From Parasitella parasitica (lineage: Eukaryota > Mucoromycota > Mucoromycetes > Mucorales > Mucoraceae), in assembly GCA_025201805.1 (NCBI GenBank), contig MU619250.1:212390-276389 (forward strand): a stretch of 64,000 nt of DNA, written 5' to 3'. This document shows positions 48,651-60,601 of the stretch, piece by piece. The position numbers were made by a program, and so were the translations under genes. The notes below the pieces were generated by a model. That model was not told where the DNA came from, did not search any database, and worked only from the letters and a program-made list of their open reading frames with translations. Numbering within the stretch: the first letter of the stretch is position 1; each line of letters begins with the position of its first letter.

Positions 48651-48910
48651 ATGTCAAATAAATTTGTAAACTACGTACTTTTTCCGGTTACAACTGTAGC
48701 GTTGATAGGAACAATTATTCGTAACCAGGCTCGTCCATCTAAAGCACACACTCAATATATAAACGATAACACACAGACACTGAATCAATGGAAGAAAAAA
48801 AACGATGGTTTAGGTGTGAATGATGTCGGCAGAAGGTAGATATCAAATTAAAGTTGTGTATGTACTGACTATTAATTGTTTTCGCTCAAAACAGCTGTGG
48901 AGGCGTATAA
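48651..48910 (+). CDS. Small (66 aa) single-pass membrane protein
   Basis: Two exons (48651-48835, 48895-48910) give 66 aa; without splicing it would be 62 aa ending GRR. The N-terminus is hydrophobic (NYVLFPVTTVALIGTIIRNQ), consistent with one transmembrane helix, followed by a polar tail with KKKNDGLGVNDVG and, after the intron, R-S-C-G-G-V at the C-terminus. Small fungal mitochondrial-type proteins ending in a similar RSGGGV motif are known to me, so the spliced form is preferred. The function is not known and I do not assign one. ATG 48651 follows an A-rich stretch and a typical short leader. Confidence 0.6.
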
Positions 48911-49258
48911 ATCCTGAGAATCTTACATTCTGTTCTTTCCGTCCATGTTGAAATAAAATAAAAACTCAAAATATTTTTTATCTTTGATTTGCGACTCGTC
49001 TGTATGCAATTCGCAAGTTAATAGTAATTTTATGATGACTATTGCAAATATTCATTAGTACGACACTAAAAAAAAAAGTGCTCGAATTATCAGAGCAGTT
49101 GAAAATGAGATCACAATGATGGCGCACACACTAATGATGTATAAAGTATCAAATTTAATTTATGCTCAAAGCCATATCGACTCAATCGTAATATACTCTA
49201 ATTTTTTATTAAACGTAATGGTATTCCTTCAGCTGTATCGAACAACCAGAAACGTAAT
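48911..49258. other. Spacer between convergent genes
   Basis: 3' flanks of the 66-aa protein gene (+) and the YdcZ-type gene (-). AT-rich; nothing else seen. Confidence 0.6.
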
Positions 49259-50116
49259 CTAGAATTTTGCAATGACGACAACGCAGCCTACTAGTCCAAG
49301 AGATGCCAATATTCTCCAGATACTGTAAGTTCGCTTAGCCACTCCAACCAAAGCAAAATGATCAATTAGACAGGCCATGATGATCTACAGAAATTCAGAT
49401 GAGTTTTACTTGAGCTTGCTGCATTTTACACAATTTTTTTACCTGCGCACAAACAAAGATACTATTGACAAATTAGCAAATACACAATAAATTAGCATGT
49501 AGATTCAAAATTGTGTACCTTAATACAGTTGCAGTGCCTAATCTTGGTACTGTTAGAATGTTGATGATGACATAGTATGCACCAAGGATACCGCCGATCC
49601 AGGCGTACCAAGGAGCAGTTCGAACATGATCACTCGGCAGTGGCCTCTTTCCAACAGTGACATCCACAGCAAAGAATATCAAACAACAAGCGACAGCCAC
49701 TGAAAAGGAAATGACTGCTGAGAAGCCTCTTCCTCCGTACCGATTCAAAGTAGCATTGCAACCTTTCCTCCGAGAGATTTGGAGTGTTAAAATATACCGA
49801 AGATACAATGTTGCATCTAGTTATGTCCCTTACCTGCTTGAAAAGCGATGGCTATACCAGACAAGATCAACAGAAAACCAAAAAATATTGGTTTATCTAG
49901 TATTTTTTTCACTTTCTTTTGTACTGATTCGGCAGTCGAGGTTTTTGCTAATTGATGACCCAATTCAATGTCGTTGCAAACATCATCAGTTTCTGTTTTT
50001 GGTTGATCTTGTGTAACTACCGAGTTATGAGTCGCAGTAGATGAATCTGAATGTGCAAGATCACTTTCAATATTCTTGACTTGTACTTTGTCAGTCATGC
50101 TATCCATATTAGTCAT
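49259..50116 (-). CDS. DMT-superfamily transporter of the YdcZ type
   Basis: Four minus-strand exons (50116-49834, 49762-49519, 49461-49443 of 19 nt, 49384-49259) give 223 aa. A hydrophilic N-terminus (about 65 residues) precedes five predicted helices: FGFLLILSGIAIAFQAG, then GRGFSAVISFSVAVACCLIFF, APWYAWIGGILGAYYVIINI, TVLSIFVCAQIIMACLIDHFA and RILASLGLVGCVVVIA. The pattern (QAGxNxxLxRxxG, PWYAWIGGxLGAxYV, LGxAxxxxIFVxxQ, LIDHFG-like) is that of the YdcZ/DUF606 family, best known from bacteria, where members are thought to export small molecules. The 19-nt exon supplies the conserved SIFVCAQ block. Whether the extra N-terminal domain is fungal-specific is unclear. The longer frame from 50257 uses GTG and a poly-F leader, so ATG 50116 is preferred. 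Confidence 0.85.
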
Positions 50117-52201
50117 GGATGAAAGAAGTAACGCAGGTATATATGAGAAGAAAAAAAAAAAAAAGTGATGCTTAAACTGAGGATTTTCGGTTAGATGAGC
50201 AAGAAGTAAAATAATGTGATCCAGGCAGAAGTTAAAAAAAAAAAAAAAAAAACACACAAACTGTATTTATTTGATTTCCAAGATTGATCAGATGGGAAGA
50301 AGAAAGGGTTTTCTGTTTAGTGATTACTGGCACAAAAAGACTTTAGGAACAAGTATATCTTCCGCCCATGGGAACACTTGTTTGAAAAGTTTACCCAATA
50401 TACCTTTCCACATTGAATATACGTTTGTGAAACATACGCATGCTCAAAAATTTAACAGTGGCAGGAAAAGGCGAAGAACCAGGCTTATTATTCTTTCAAT
50501 GTCGAAAAAAATGCAATTTCTCTAAACAAAACAAATGGAAGCAACATTTACATACTCTATTTAAGGGTTATACTTTTAGGTTAAACGTATGTGCTCAGTA
50601 AGCTGCGTAAATAGTATTTTTGAAGTCGTATATCGTATTGTTGGAATTATTGTTGATTGTAAAAGCACCCTGTATGCAGTAGAACTCATTGGATACCATA
50701 TATTTTTGTCATGAAATTAAAGAGGTCAAATGGCTAGTATATAAGCAATTGTCGCAAGATAAATAGTATAGTTAAAACATAAATGTTAAAGAGTGGCATC
50801 TATACATCATGTTTAATTTAAAACTTGTGGAAATTGCAGAGAATTAATGTAGTCAGCCCCTAAATCGGAATTTGCTAATAATCTAGACCTATTCTTCTAT
50901 TTGAAAAAAATCTAAAGACATCAAACTCGCCTAACGGCAAATCAACCAAGCGACAGTGTTCCTGATTGATAGCATCATCAAATGTTTATTACAGTGTCTT
51001 GAGCAAATAAAACAATGAAACTGGCACAAAACCATGAAATGCTTGCGATTATAGGGTCTTACTAATTGTTTCTGATTCATGGTTATTCAGATTTAGGCGT
51101 TGACATTATACCTAGAGTGCAGATATTTTACAGGTGATCGCAATATATAATAAAAGATTCAAGCATTTGATATATATGTTTATGGCTAATTACATCTCGG
51201 TTGTAAAAGCTAAAATGAAAAGACGCTAGACTTATCGTAAACGGCTGTGATACAAATAGAAAGCATCGAATGCTTTGAGTATCAAAAATATGCCGTTGAA
51301 GAGGAGATGTTGTTATTTCATTGTTTGTACCTAAATTCCTAGAAGTTTAATATATTCATTGTCTATGGGATCCAGTATTTTCATAATATAGGATAAGGCT
51401 AGAACAACATGCAATAAAAGTGCATGGCATGGCATGACTAATAGTGGACACATACAAACATTCTGACGCATATGTCACCTTCATACGAAAACTTGTGGTA
51501 CAGCTCCTTCTCTTCTGAACTGATCCGTATATTCTATAAATATTGACAACAATCAAATGTTATTAGATTAATTAAATATGGCAAGATTATATTATAGATA
51601 TCATATTGGATTATCATGCTATGGTCACATTGATTAAACAGTTGACATTTCTTAAGTAGATCTTTAGGTAAAAAGCGATTGAAATAACGTTAGATCGAGT
51701 CATTCTTTTTAGCTGTTATTGGTAGCACCAAGTGGTGCATTATCGTACAGGACCAGCATATGTCTTGTTTATATTTGGAAGCGTGTCATTATTATCAGAG
51801 AGCGATGAGGGATCATGATAACAATATAGTATGGATTCATCATGGTATATATAAATATACAGGGATAGTTCATTGTTGTGCTGATCTCTACATGGCGAGG
51901 GAGCAAGAGCGCGTGTACTACAATAGCTAACCACTCAAGAAATGACATAATAATGATCTAGAGATGGGTACAGAACAACGGAAGCACTATCAAACAGAGT
52001 CTATTAATATCTACTGCCATCTTGAAGAGTCCGCACTGAACCAATCAAAGCAACACGTCAAGTTCTCCAGGAGCACATATTGAATGCAGTATAAATGCAC
52101 AGCTTTTTTTTTCTTTTCTTCACATTTGACATTTGTTTTTCTTTCTTCTTGCTCTTTCTACCTGGATAACAAAACTATACCCTATTTTTATTTGATAAAC
52201 C
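50117..52201. promoter_or_regulatory. Intergenic region with TATA box for the Ser-rich surface protein
   Basis: About 2.1 kb without a gene. At the right end TATAAA (52090-52095) and a CT-rich leader (52103-52165) stand 40-110 bases before ATG 52202, indicating a strong promoter. The rest is featureless AT-rich DNA with an A18 run near 50234. Confidence 0.55.
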
Positions 52202-52953
52202 ATGCAATCTAAAGCTTATATCGCCGCCTTCGCTGCCTTGATTTATCTCTTGGCTCAAGTAGATGCTGCCTGTACCTGTGACCCTAGTGATTCCACTTGT
52301 CTTCAACAGTGTGGTAAAGTGTATATATATATTGCATTTAGTGAAATAACATCGATATTAATCCAATAATGCAGTGAGTGAAGGTCAAGGTTGTATTTCC
52401 GCATGTTCTGGCGATAACACATGTTACGACAAGTGCATCCAAGACTTCTGGCCCGGTCAGATCGAGGCTTCTTCCACAGTCTCTGAGAGCTTCGCCGCAA
52501 CTGCTTCTGCTATTACTAGTGGTAGTGCTGCTGCTTCGTCTGCACCTGCTTCTGCTTCTACTGTTGTCCCCACTTCTGTTGTAGTAAGCGGTAGCTCTGC
52601 TGTTCCTTCCGCTACTGCTCTTTCTTCGATTGCTTCTGCCGCCTCTTCTGCTGTTTCCTCTATTGCAGGTGGTAAGTCCTATTTTTTTTTTTAGAAAAAA
52701 ATGTCTTAGACATGTATACTGACAATACGATTATACAGTCTCTAGCGCAATCCCAACTAGCATTGCTCCTCTCTCAAGCGCTGCTACTTTCTCACCTAAC
52801 CCACCTACATCTTCTGTCGCACCTACCCAATCTACCAGTGGAGCTAATTCCAAGCCTTTCCTGGTACCTGCTGTCGCCATTGGAGTCGCCTCTATTACAG
52901 TTATTGTTCAATTCTTCTTCTTGGCTCGCATGGGCACCATGTTGTTCCATTAA
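52202..52953 (+). CDS. Secreted/cell-surface Cys-rich, Ser/Ala-rich protein
   Basis: Three exons (52202-52313, 52375-52671, 52739-52953) give 207 aa. A clear signal peptide (MQSKAYIAAFAALIYLLAQVDA) is followed by a small domain with eight cysteines (CTC, then C-x3-C, C-x3-C and C-x5-C-x3-C spacing, ending near DFWPG). Such domains occur in fungal wall and membrane proteins. A ~100-residue Ser/Thr/Ala/Val-rich stretch, probably heavily O-mannosylated, comes next. The hydrophobic C-terminus (FLVPAVAIGVASITVIVQFFFL, then ARMGTMLFH) is either a GPI-attachment signal or a membrane helix; the charged Arg and 9-residue tail leave this open. It probably sits in the cell wall or plasma membrane. The strong TATA/CT promoter suggests good expression. 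CFEM is an alternative label, but the spacing is not a clean match. Confidence 0.8.
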
Positions 52954-53470
52954 GTTGCTTTTTTTTTTTCAACTTTTTATCTTTGTAAAAACTATAAACA
53001 TATATTGGTTGATGACTTGATTAGTCAACCCCCTTTCTGTTCAGCACTATATATGAATAAAAATTACCCTTACATGAAATCAAACAATTATGTATTATTA
53101 TTTAGGATCTAGGGATCCACATGCAATTTACTACTAAGCAGACAACGCTCCGAAACCCACGCTTATTTATATTATGTTGTCTAATTACCAAACCTTTTGT
53201 AAACAAAAACCTTGTGAGAATCAAAAATTATCTGACAGTTGAGCATGAGAGATTGTTGATATTACTTTTTTGTAGTGGCACTTTATTTTTTTTCCAAAGT
53301 TTTTCTTGTCAAAGAGAAAGGAGAAAAAAGGGGTTAATAGAAGAAGTTTGCATTATATCTAGATTGATTAAGAGTTTCTGGTATTAAGGGAATATGTATA
53401 AAGTATATAAAGAAAAAGTCTAAACACGACGACAAAAAAAAAAAAAAAAAAAAAAAAAGGGAAAAGAGAT
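52954..53470. other. Spacer between convergent genes, with poly-A run
   Basis: No gene seen. An 88-codon frame at 53121 is unremarkable. A25 at 53434-53458 is a likely assembly-sensitive homopolymer. Confidence 0.6.
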
Positions 53471-54148
53471 CTAGCTTATAATACATCGACTCTTCGATCT
53501 TGGCTTGTACGACTCAATGAATTTCAATTGCTTCTTGTTGATGGCTCCTCTACGACGTTCACGGATATATGACACTGCATCCAATGCAGGCATGCCATCT
53601 TCTATCAACGCAATGGCCACCAAAACAGGAGCTCTGGTTTTATATAAACAGAAATGTTAATTGCTAGTACATGCATACCATTGGTCCATTACAAACCTTC
53701 CTAATCCTGCCACACAATGCGTTGCAATACAGGGTAACTTTTCACCTGGTTTCTTTTCTTTTTCATCTGTCTGTTGCGCTTGGTTGTTGAATCTTGACTC
53801 AATCAACTGAAGCCACGCATCGACAATAGGTGCTGGTGGTGATTCGCCATCAGCAAACACAAAATCATGTACTTGTATGTCTTTATCGTTTAACGGCTCC
53901 TTGGGATAGGTAGCTTCACAGCAACGCACTACATCGGTTACGTTCCATCTTTCGAATTCCTACAACAATAATCAATTTCACGATCGACTCCATTATAGCA
54001 TCCGTTCTGCTAATGTTACCGCAATGTATAAAGGCAGATTATTCGAACTAGGTGCATCTACGATCAGGAATCGCAAACCATTGTATTCAATGTAGGTTGG
54101 TGGGTTTATTAATGGTCTGTTTCCACCCGTGGTTCCTCGAGGATACAT
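53471..54148 (-). CDS. PRL/PTP4A-type protein tyrosine phosphatase
   Basis: Three minus-strand exons (54148-54020, 53959-53697, 53633-53471) give 184 aa. Blocks match the PTP4A (phosphatase of regenerating liver) family: [32 protein letters not shown], the general-acid loop with FADGESPP (Asp80), the P-loop HCVAGLGR (Cys125 nucleophile, Arg131), and [11 protein letters not shown] followed by [24 protein letters not shown]. The protein ends C-I-I-S, a CAAX box, as in animal PRLs, so farnesylation and membrane attachment are likely. A 15-residue acidic insert ([14 protein letters not shown]) precedes the P-loop. Animal PRLs also bind CNNM Mg2+ transporters. A NIPA-type Mg transporter lies 30 kb away, but that proximity may be chance. 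The R-A junction is interrupted by intron 2, with a less usual GTTTGT 5' site. Confidence 0.92.
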
Positions 54149-55112
54149 GTTGCAAAAATATTTTTATGGGGTGAGAGGCAAGTTCTCGTTGTTGTTGATG
54201 TTTATCGGGGATTTGAATAGACAAAAAGATCACTGCTGCTTTGGCTTAGTTGTTCATCAAACAATGATAAAGAGAAAAGCTTACCGATGTATATCAATTT
54301 TGATATAAAGTACTAGACAATGAAAAAAAAAGAAGAAGAAAAATGGATAGCGAGAGCAAGAGAGAGAGAGAGAGAGATGGACGGCTGTAAATGCAAGTGT
54401 TCGTTGTTATTGCTGATGAGGATAAGAGAAAAAGAAGAGGGGAATCTACAATTATTACCAGATATTCCTTCTTAAATGAAAATAATACTTGCCTTAAAGT
54501 GCTGATCGTAGACAAGATAGTAGAAGGAAGATATAGCCTAAAAAATCATCAACCTGGATCTAACATGAAGTGAAGGAAAAAGAAAACTTCAGCGTTTCTT
54601 TCATTCTCTTCTTTTTTGGGTGTGTCTGGTCTGTTGACGACGTCGTATTGTATATATATAAACCACGGAGTACGAATGCTGGTCCTACTTGGGATACTCT
54701 ATACCACCGTCTGCTTGTCCATTTGGCCTTATTAAACAGGCTATTTTGTGATATGTTGCCTCTAAGAAGGCTATTAATATGTGCTATTGATTTATTTTAA
54801 TGACTTGTATACTGGCTCTGATCAAATGCAAGTCTTTTTGGGATATTTCTTGGGGACGAATAGAAATCACTTATCTCAAACAAATCTTGTGTTGTGTTGC
54901 ACTAAAATAACCCAAAAAAGAATTCCTTAAAAGTGCTCATCATAATAATGCTCATTGTTGACGACAGAAAATGGACATTTACTTCTTAAGACTAGGCTCG
55001 CTCAATATGGGGATTTATATTTAACATTGATGATTTTGTTATTCGAGTTTAATAATACGGGTATGCAACTGTTGATAAATAGTGTAGAATATTATGTATG
55101 AAGGTGTGGCAT
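54149..55112. other. Spacer between PRL phosphatase and MFS gene
   Basis: This contains the promoter of the PRL gene (minus strand) and the 3' flank of the MFS gene. GA-rich tract at about 54347-54378. The frame at 54570-54800 is not supported by any motif. Confidence 0.55.
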
Positions 55113-56664
55113 TTATAACTTATAGATAAAAGTCTTGTTTTCACGATCTGTCAAGTCGTCATTGACATCAACGAAATCGTTGGTGGAGTTACTGGCAATC
55201 CTGATTTTGTTTTGTCTGGCCATGACCTGACGATTGACGAATAGAGAGACCAGGACAGCAGCGTTTGCAATACTGTAGATAATCATGCCAGTTTTGTAGA
55301 TGGGTGCCTCATTTTCAAGCATCACCAAAGGACCTACAAAGTTGCCCAATGTGAAAGCAATCATGTACATTGCGTTGTAAAAAATCTTTTTCGTGTATCC
55401 TGTGACATTGGCCGCAATGATTGTTAACAAAATATTGTGAGTGCCTGCCATCGACCAGGCCAAAAGATAGCCCAAGAGCTTGACACCGCTTGATGGAAGA
55501 GCTGCCAAAAGTATAACACCTACTAATGACGAAGATGTACACACAACAACAGCAAGATAAAGCTGGCCAGTTTTACGCGCTACGACAACCGCAATTATAG
55601 AAAAGATGGCAGAGACACAACCACTGCAAATCTGAAATAGGATTGATTCTTGGCTCTGCAGAAATCAAATGTTTAGTTATGTGCTTATTTTTGTTTAAAT
55701 GATGCATGTTTCTACTTACTGTATATCCCATGCTCTTGACAATCAATGTATTGAATACAACGACACCGCCGGTCAGTAGATTGTTGAAAAAGCAGGCCAA
55801 GCAAACTAGCCATAGTCTCGCTTCTCGAAGAGCTTCCCATACATGATGCATTTTGATCTCCTTTACACGGACAACGCAGTTGTCTCGGGTTCTTTCCTCT
55901 ACAATCAATTTTTCGTTTTCAGTGAGTCTAAACATGTGAGATTGAGCTGTATCAGGGAGGAAAAAGAAGCACAGAATGCCAAAGAGAACGGTCAAAGCGC
56001 CCCAGATAATATATGGCCATTTCCACGAGTGGATTCCTTGAGCATTGTCAATGTAAGAGATTCCATAAGCACATGCAGCTCCAATCATTGTGCCAGTTCC
56101 ATTGCTGAGCCATAGAAAGCCATACGCAGCAGATTGCTCAGATCGACGATACACTGTGTTAAGCACAATCAGCAGGCATGGATAAGTGCCTGCTTCAAAT
56201 AGACCCAGAAATACACGACAGACAACCAATTGCGCAAAATTGTGACACAGAGAAGTAAGAGCCATCACAATACCCCACAAAATAAGCAAGGTGCCAAGAT
56301 ATTTTGAGATTGGAAACTTTTGGATCAAGTAGTTATTTGGGAGCTGAAAACAAATGTAGCCGAGATAAAAGAAAGAGCCTAGCCAGCTGTACTGCGACCC
56401 GGTGAGATGTGTGTCTTCGATAATACCCAACACAGCAGAAATACCAAGTGTTGATTTATCTACGAATTGGATAAAGACAATAGCACCAACGAACGGAAGC
56501 AGGGTCCAGTTTATCTTTTGTACCAGCTTCTTTTCTGCCTCGCTTTTTTGAAACGGGATTTGATCGCTAGAATCACCGCTGGCGTCTCCTTTGTTGCTGT
56601 AAACACTAGCTGCTTTTTCATCAACAAATGTGTCAACATTATTCCCCTTTTCAGCTGTAGACAT
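55113..56664 (-). CDS. MFS transporter, allantoate permease/anion:cation symporter type
   Basis: Two minus-strand exons (56664-55720, 55655-55113) give 495 aa with about 12 membrane helices. The N-terminus KKLVQKINWTLLPFVGAIVFIQFVDKSTLG, then GSQYSWLGSFFYLGYICFQLPNNYLIQKFPISKYLG, CRVFLGLFEAGTYPCLLIVLNTVYRRSEQSAAYGFLW and HSWKWPYIIWGALTVLFG follow the Dal5/Tna1 (ACS) subfamily, which imports organic anions such as allantoate, nicotinate or pantothenate in symport with protons. Substrate cannot be read. The second exon starts with SQESILFQICSG. A TATAAAA box on the minus strand (56727-56733) lies about 65 bases before the ATG. Both N- and C-terminal tails are polar and cytosolic. Confidence 0.92.
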
Positions 56665-58137
56665 GTTTAATTGAAAAGTATAGAACTTGGAAGAGAGAAA
56701 AAAAGGAAGGGTATTAAAAGGGCTTATTTTATACTCTCAGGAACAAACAGAGTGGGTAAAAAAAAAGCTGCTATAATGATGGTTTGTAGTTACTCATTCA
56801 TATCCTAAATTCGCGTACACAAATTACTCTTTATAAAACGTCAGAAACGAAATATTCACACAGATCGTTCTTTTTTCCCCGCATTGGTGGCGACAAATCA
56901 GTGTGATTTCTTGAATATAAGCTTTTGACAATATGTATTTCCCATTTGGACTCTTTGTATTGTATGAAGTCCGGATAAAATGCGTCGAAAAAGAAATACA
57001 AGAATGTATTCGAAGGATTTTCTCATCAGCTTAAAAGCTCTGTATACACAATTGAAAAAATAAAAAGACAAAAAAGGATTTGAATATGATAGCAAACGCT
57101 AGGTGTGGATCAGAAAGAAGTATGTAGAAAAGTGAAATAAGCCCCATTTATATATACAACATCATCTCCTGATGAAATTAGATGATAAAAGCCATGTACA
57201 GTTACATTATATGTACATAATTAAAGTTTGCTGGGCTATCTTACAACACAGAATTTTTTGTAGTATTTAAATGTGTTTAATGCCCATCATTGATTCATAC
57301 AAGCTTTTGTCTGCATGTTGCATTATCGTAAATATTTCCTACTGGCAGGGTACATTTCCCATCGGATTCTTATCCGATACGGAATAACTTCCAATATTGA
57401 TCATTACTGTTTTCATTCATGTCAAATTCACACACAAATATGCTTATTCTCGGATAAAACGCTCTGTTTGGATTGGAGGTGCATTCCAAAAACCATCATC
57501 TCCGGGACACCTTGTTCTTGTCATGCTTCCTCTTGTTTCTCTGAACAATCATGATTACCACATTGGCATTGTGTGCGTTTTTATGGAATTACACATCATA
57601 GCAACTGGAAAACTATATGAATCATGCGCCTTGTTATATATCGCAGCTAAAATCGATCTGGTGTAAAACACATCTATTCTCCTATGTAGTTATTATATTT
57701 GATCAAATTCAGAGCAAATTTTTCGTATTTCAACAAATGAACAAATAATTTGATCTAAAACTTTTATCATCATTTGAGAAGAGACGAACGGGAGACATGT
57801 CCAGGACTGTCGTTTTAAGGATAAACAGAAATAGACGGTATTACAACCACAACTTGGAGTTAATAGAAACCCAAGGTATGGCTCTCAAATCACCTGGCAA
57901 CAAGGGGCTTTTTCTTTAATGGGGTTTTAAAGCTTGTGGATGTGTGTGGAACTGACTCTGTCGGCCTAATTGCATGTTACACAACACGGCCACCAAAGAC
58001 TCAATGTTTGCTATCCACACTGTGGCTCTCGACTATGGATTTATTCGTAGGGTAATTACTAGGGAGCACCGGTACTAAAATGCAATCTAAATTTTTTATC
58101 TTTAATGATATAATTTGAAATGAAATGAAAAATGTGT
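56665..58137. other. Intergenic region between MFS and PCP1-like genes
   Basis: The promoter of the MFS gene (TATAAAA on minus at 56727-56733) and about 1.3 kb with no supported gene. Overlapping frames at 57315-57666 are not conserved-looking. Confidence 0.55.
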
Positions 58138-59492
58138 CTATTTGCTGAACCATCCAGACCACTTATTTGACTCTGGTTGTCTTGCTTCAGTCCACATGAA
58201 TGTGCCTCCTCCACTGCCTCTTCCATTTCCTCGAGAATTCTCTCTAATTTGATGGATTTTGCGAATTAATGGCTCCCAAACATGTCTTTCGCCGTAATAC
58301 GTATAGCCTAAACCTAAACTTGCACCTGCCAAATGTGCCTGATCACGAGATGGTTAGATACAAATACCAGTGTATCCAAAAAACAAAAAAGAAAAAAGAA
58401 AAAAAAAAAGCACAACTTACATAGTGGTCAAACATTCTCCATTTAAGTATGATACCAGCGAGATCAAAACTCATCAAAGCAGGGAGTGCATACCTGTCAA
58501 AATATAGTGTTGAGACGATTGGGCAACTCGATATTCCGTTTTTAAATTTACCCCAGCTTGATTGGAACCATTGGCAAGAATATGAGACTGATACTGGAAT
58601 TAGGATGCAGCACAGCAGTTGAAGCCACTAACCCGTAGATGGCACCACTTGCACCGAGACTAGGTAGCAACGGTCTTGAGTTGCGCAATGCCAAACTACA
58701 AGCATGACTGACCACATTAGCGCCAACGCCAATACCCAGATACATGGCAACAAACTGTTCTCTGCCAAAGGTATCATGTACAACTCTTCCAAATGACCAC
58801 AGACCCACCATGTTCAGCGCAAAATGAAACAATTCTTGATGAGAAAAGCAGCTGGTCAACAGCGTAATGTTTTGTCGGCTGCCTGGTAGATGTAGAAACC
58901 ATTTCCTCATGAAGGGAGCAAGTCGAGGTATTTGCCAGCAGGCAAATACAACTGTGTTGATAGCAATCAGCCCAGCCAGGGTCTTTTCTGCCTCTGACAT
59001 GCTAGCCACTTTCTCCCCTACAATCCAAACAGCTTGTTTGACATCTCGAGGCAAATTCATGGCGTTTAATCGACGGGCTAAGCTTTCCAGTAGATCCTGT
59101 CGTTTTTCAATCAGCATGTCTCTTTTCTCTCTCCAGAGATCGGCCAGGATGGATTCTTCAGTCGCTGTGCCGAAAAATGACCACTGATGGGCATGCTGGC
59201 GAAGGCGATCCCACAGCGTTTGTTGGTTTTTATCAAAGATAAGGCCAGCAGTAATAAATATGCCTGCTGTTAATGCAGTGCTGTACAAGATGGGCCCCGA
59301 GTATCTGACATGAGGAAGAGCGGGTTGTGAGGGTGGCTCAGCTTTGTTGATTGGTAATTTAATAATTGTTGAAGTGGGTACTGAAGGTCCATGTCGAGGA
59401 GGGCTGTACAAGATACGAGACGATGAGGCTAAAAATCGACTATTCAGCAGCCTAATTGGCGCACTGCTCTTTCTTGTGAACTGTCGAAACAT
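58138..59492 (-). CDS. PCP1: Mitochondrial rhomboid protease, PCP1/PARL family
   Basis: Three minus-strand exons (59492-58552, 58493-58421, 58338-58138) give 404 aa. The basic, Ser-rich N-terminus (MFRQFTRKSSAPIRLLNSRFLASSS) looks like a mitochondrial presequence. One helix (about 80-98) precedes the rhomboid core, as in PARL-type enzymes (1+6 layout). The core shows FMRKWFLHLPGSRQNITLLTSCFSHQELFHFALNMVGLW, the catalytic GASG (Ser282) in SLGASGAIYGLVA, and the partner His340 in FDHYAHLAGASLG. PCP1 cleaves inner-membrane substrates such as Mgm1 and cytochrome c peroxidase. Start chosen at ATG 59492; the longer frame uses TTG. The gene begins 200 bases from the divergent DCTN6 gene, so the two share a short promoter. 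Confidence 0.92.
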
Positions 59493-59692
59493 ACAAAGAT
59501 AAAAATAAATAGAGCAAAGAGCTGCGAAGGTTTCCAATCATAGGGTTGCAAAAGAGTTTCTTTACATCCTACGGAGATCAAATAAAATGATTAGTGGTTC
59601 GTGTGTGTTTGCAATAAATCACACTCGATCACACTCGAGGCCTCTTTTTTGCTTGGAGTGCTCGTATCTTTCCTTTCACCTACTAAATACAC

Positions 59693-60572
59693 ATGTCCAG
59701 GTAACTAGAGCTGTCCAGAAGCTGGTCCACTTGACTTTGACTCATACTTGATATTAGAAATCGTATAACAGCAGGCCCTAAATCAGTCGTTTGCCAAGAA
59801 ACCGAGCTCAAGGGCGAAATCTCGATAGGTAATGATAAAATACTGTCAGAAGCCAGTTTACCTTTACTAATTCTTCATTCCGACTCTGAATGAGTAGGCG
59901 CAGGTAAGAGACGCGAATAAAAGCCAACATTATGTACCATAGTGTCTAAAAGAATGTCAAATCAAGGTACCGTGCTACACCCTCAATGCCGAGTCATCGC
60001 TGAGAATGGTCCTATCTATATTGGAAAAAACAACATTATCGAAGAGAACGTCATTATATTCAACAAGTAAGCACTGCAAAGCACTGAAGTTACGTTTCTC
60101 ATGACAACCATCCTTTTCGACAGAAACTCGACACCTTTGGTGATTGGAGACGATAATGAATTTGAAGTTGGATGTTGTTAGTGTCATCAATGACTCGTGC
60201 CATGGATACATTATGCTGATTACTTTTCTTTCTTCAGATGTTGAAGGCTCACGTATTGGAAATAATAACATTGTGGAATCAAGGGCTCGTATTGTAGGCA
60301 GTACCTCTGTTGGAAACTACTGTGTTATCGGATCAGCCTGTTCAACAGAGAGCAACGAAACCATTCCAGACCTCACGATTGTATACGGGGCACAGTCAAA
60401 AAGAAGAAATCAAAGTGAGCCATTAGCTGTAAAGTACAATCTCATTATATACGATAAAGCTTTATTAATTTATACAACGTAGACTCAAGCAACCCTTCAT
60501 GCCAGGCATTTAGACTATCTACGTGAAGTACTACCAAAATACAATCATCTGAAAAAACTGGAGTCATCATAA
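59693..60572 (+). CDS. DCTN6: Dynactin subunit 6 (p27), left-handed beta-helix protein
   Basis: Six exons: 59693-59700 (8 nt), 59758-59828, 59967-60066, 60124-60176, 60238-60428, 60483-60572. They give 170 aa. The protein reads ITAGPKSVVCQETELKGEISIG, TVLHPQCRVIAENGPIYIGKNNIIEENVII, PLVIGDDNEFEVGC, GSRIGNNNIVESRARIVGSTSVGNYCVIGSAC, VIYGA-like IVYGAQSKRR, and ends LDYLREVLPKYNHLKKLESS. These hexapeptide repeats and the tail match DCTN6/p27, part of the dynactin pointed-end complex with p25, p62 and Arp11, which adapts dynein to cargo. The first coding exon contributes only Met, Ser and part of Arg. Starting instead at ATG 59954 would delete the first two beta-helix coils. The 5' site of the last intron is at 60429 (GCT|GTAAAG); GTGAGC a few bases earlier gives a stop. 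Confidence 0.9.
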
Positions 60573-60601
60573 AATACATATAAAATAAACCATTGTCATT
60601 T

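Noticed and set aside
57315..57666. Overlapping 79- and 89-codon frames as a small gene
   Set aside because: No motif, no CT-rich leader, no splice signals that extend them.
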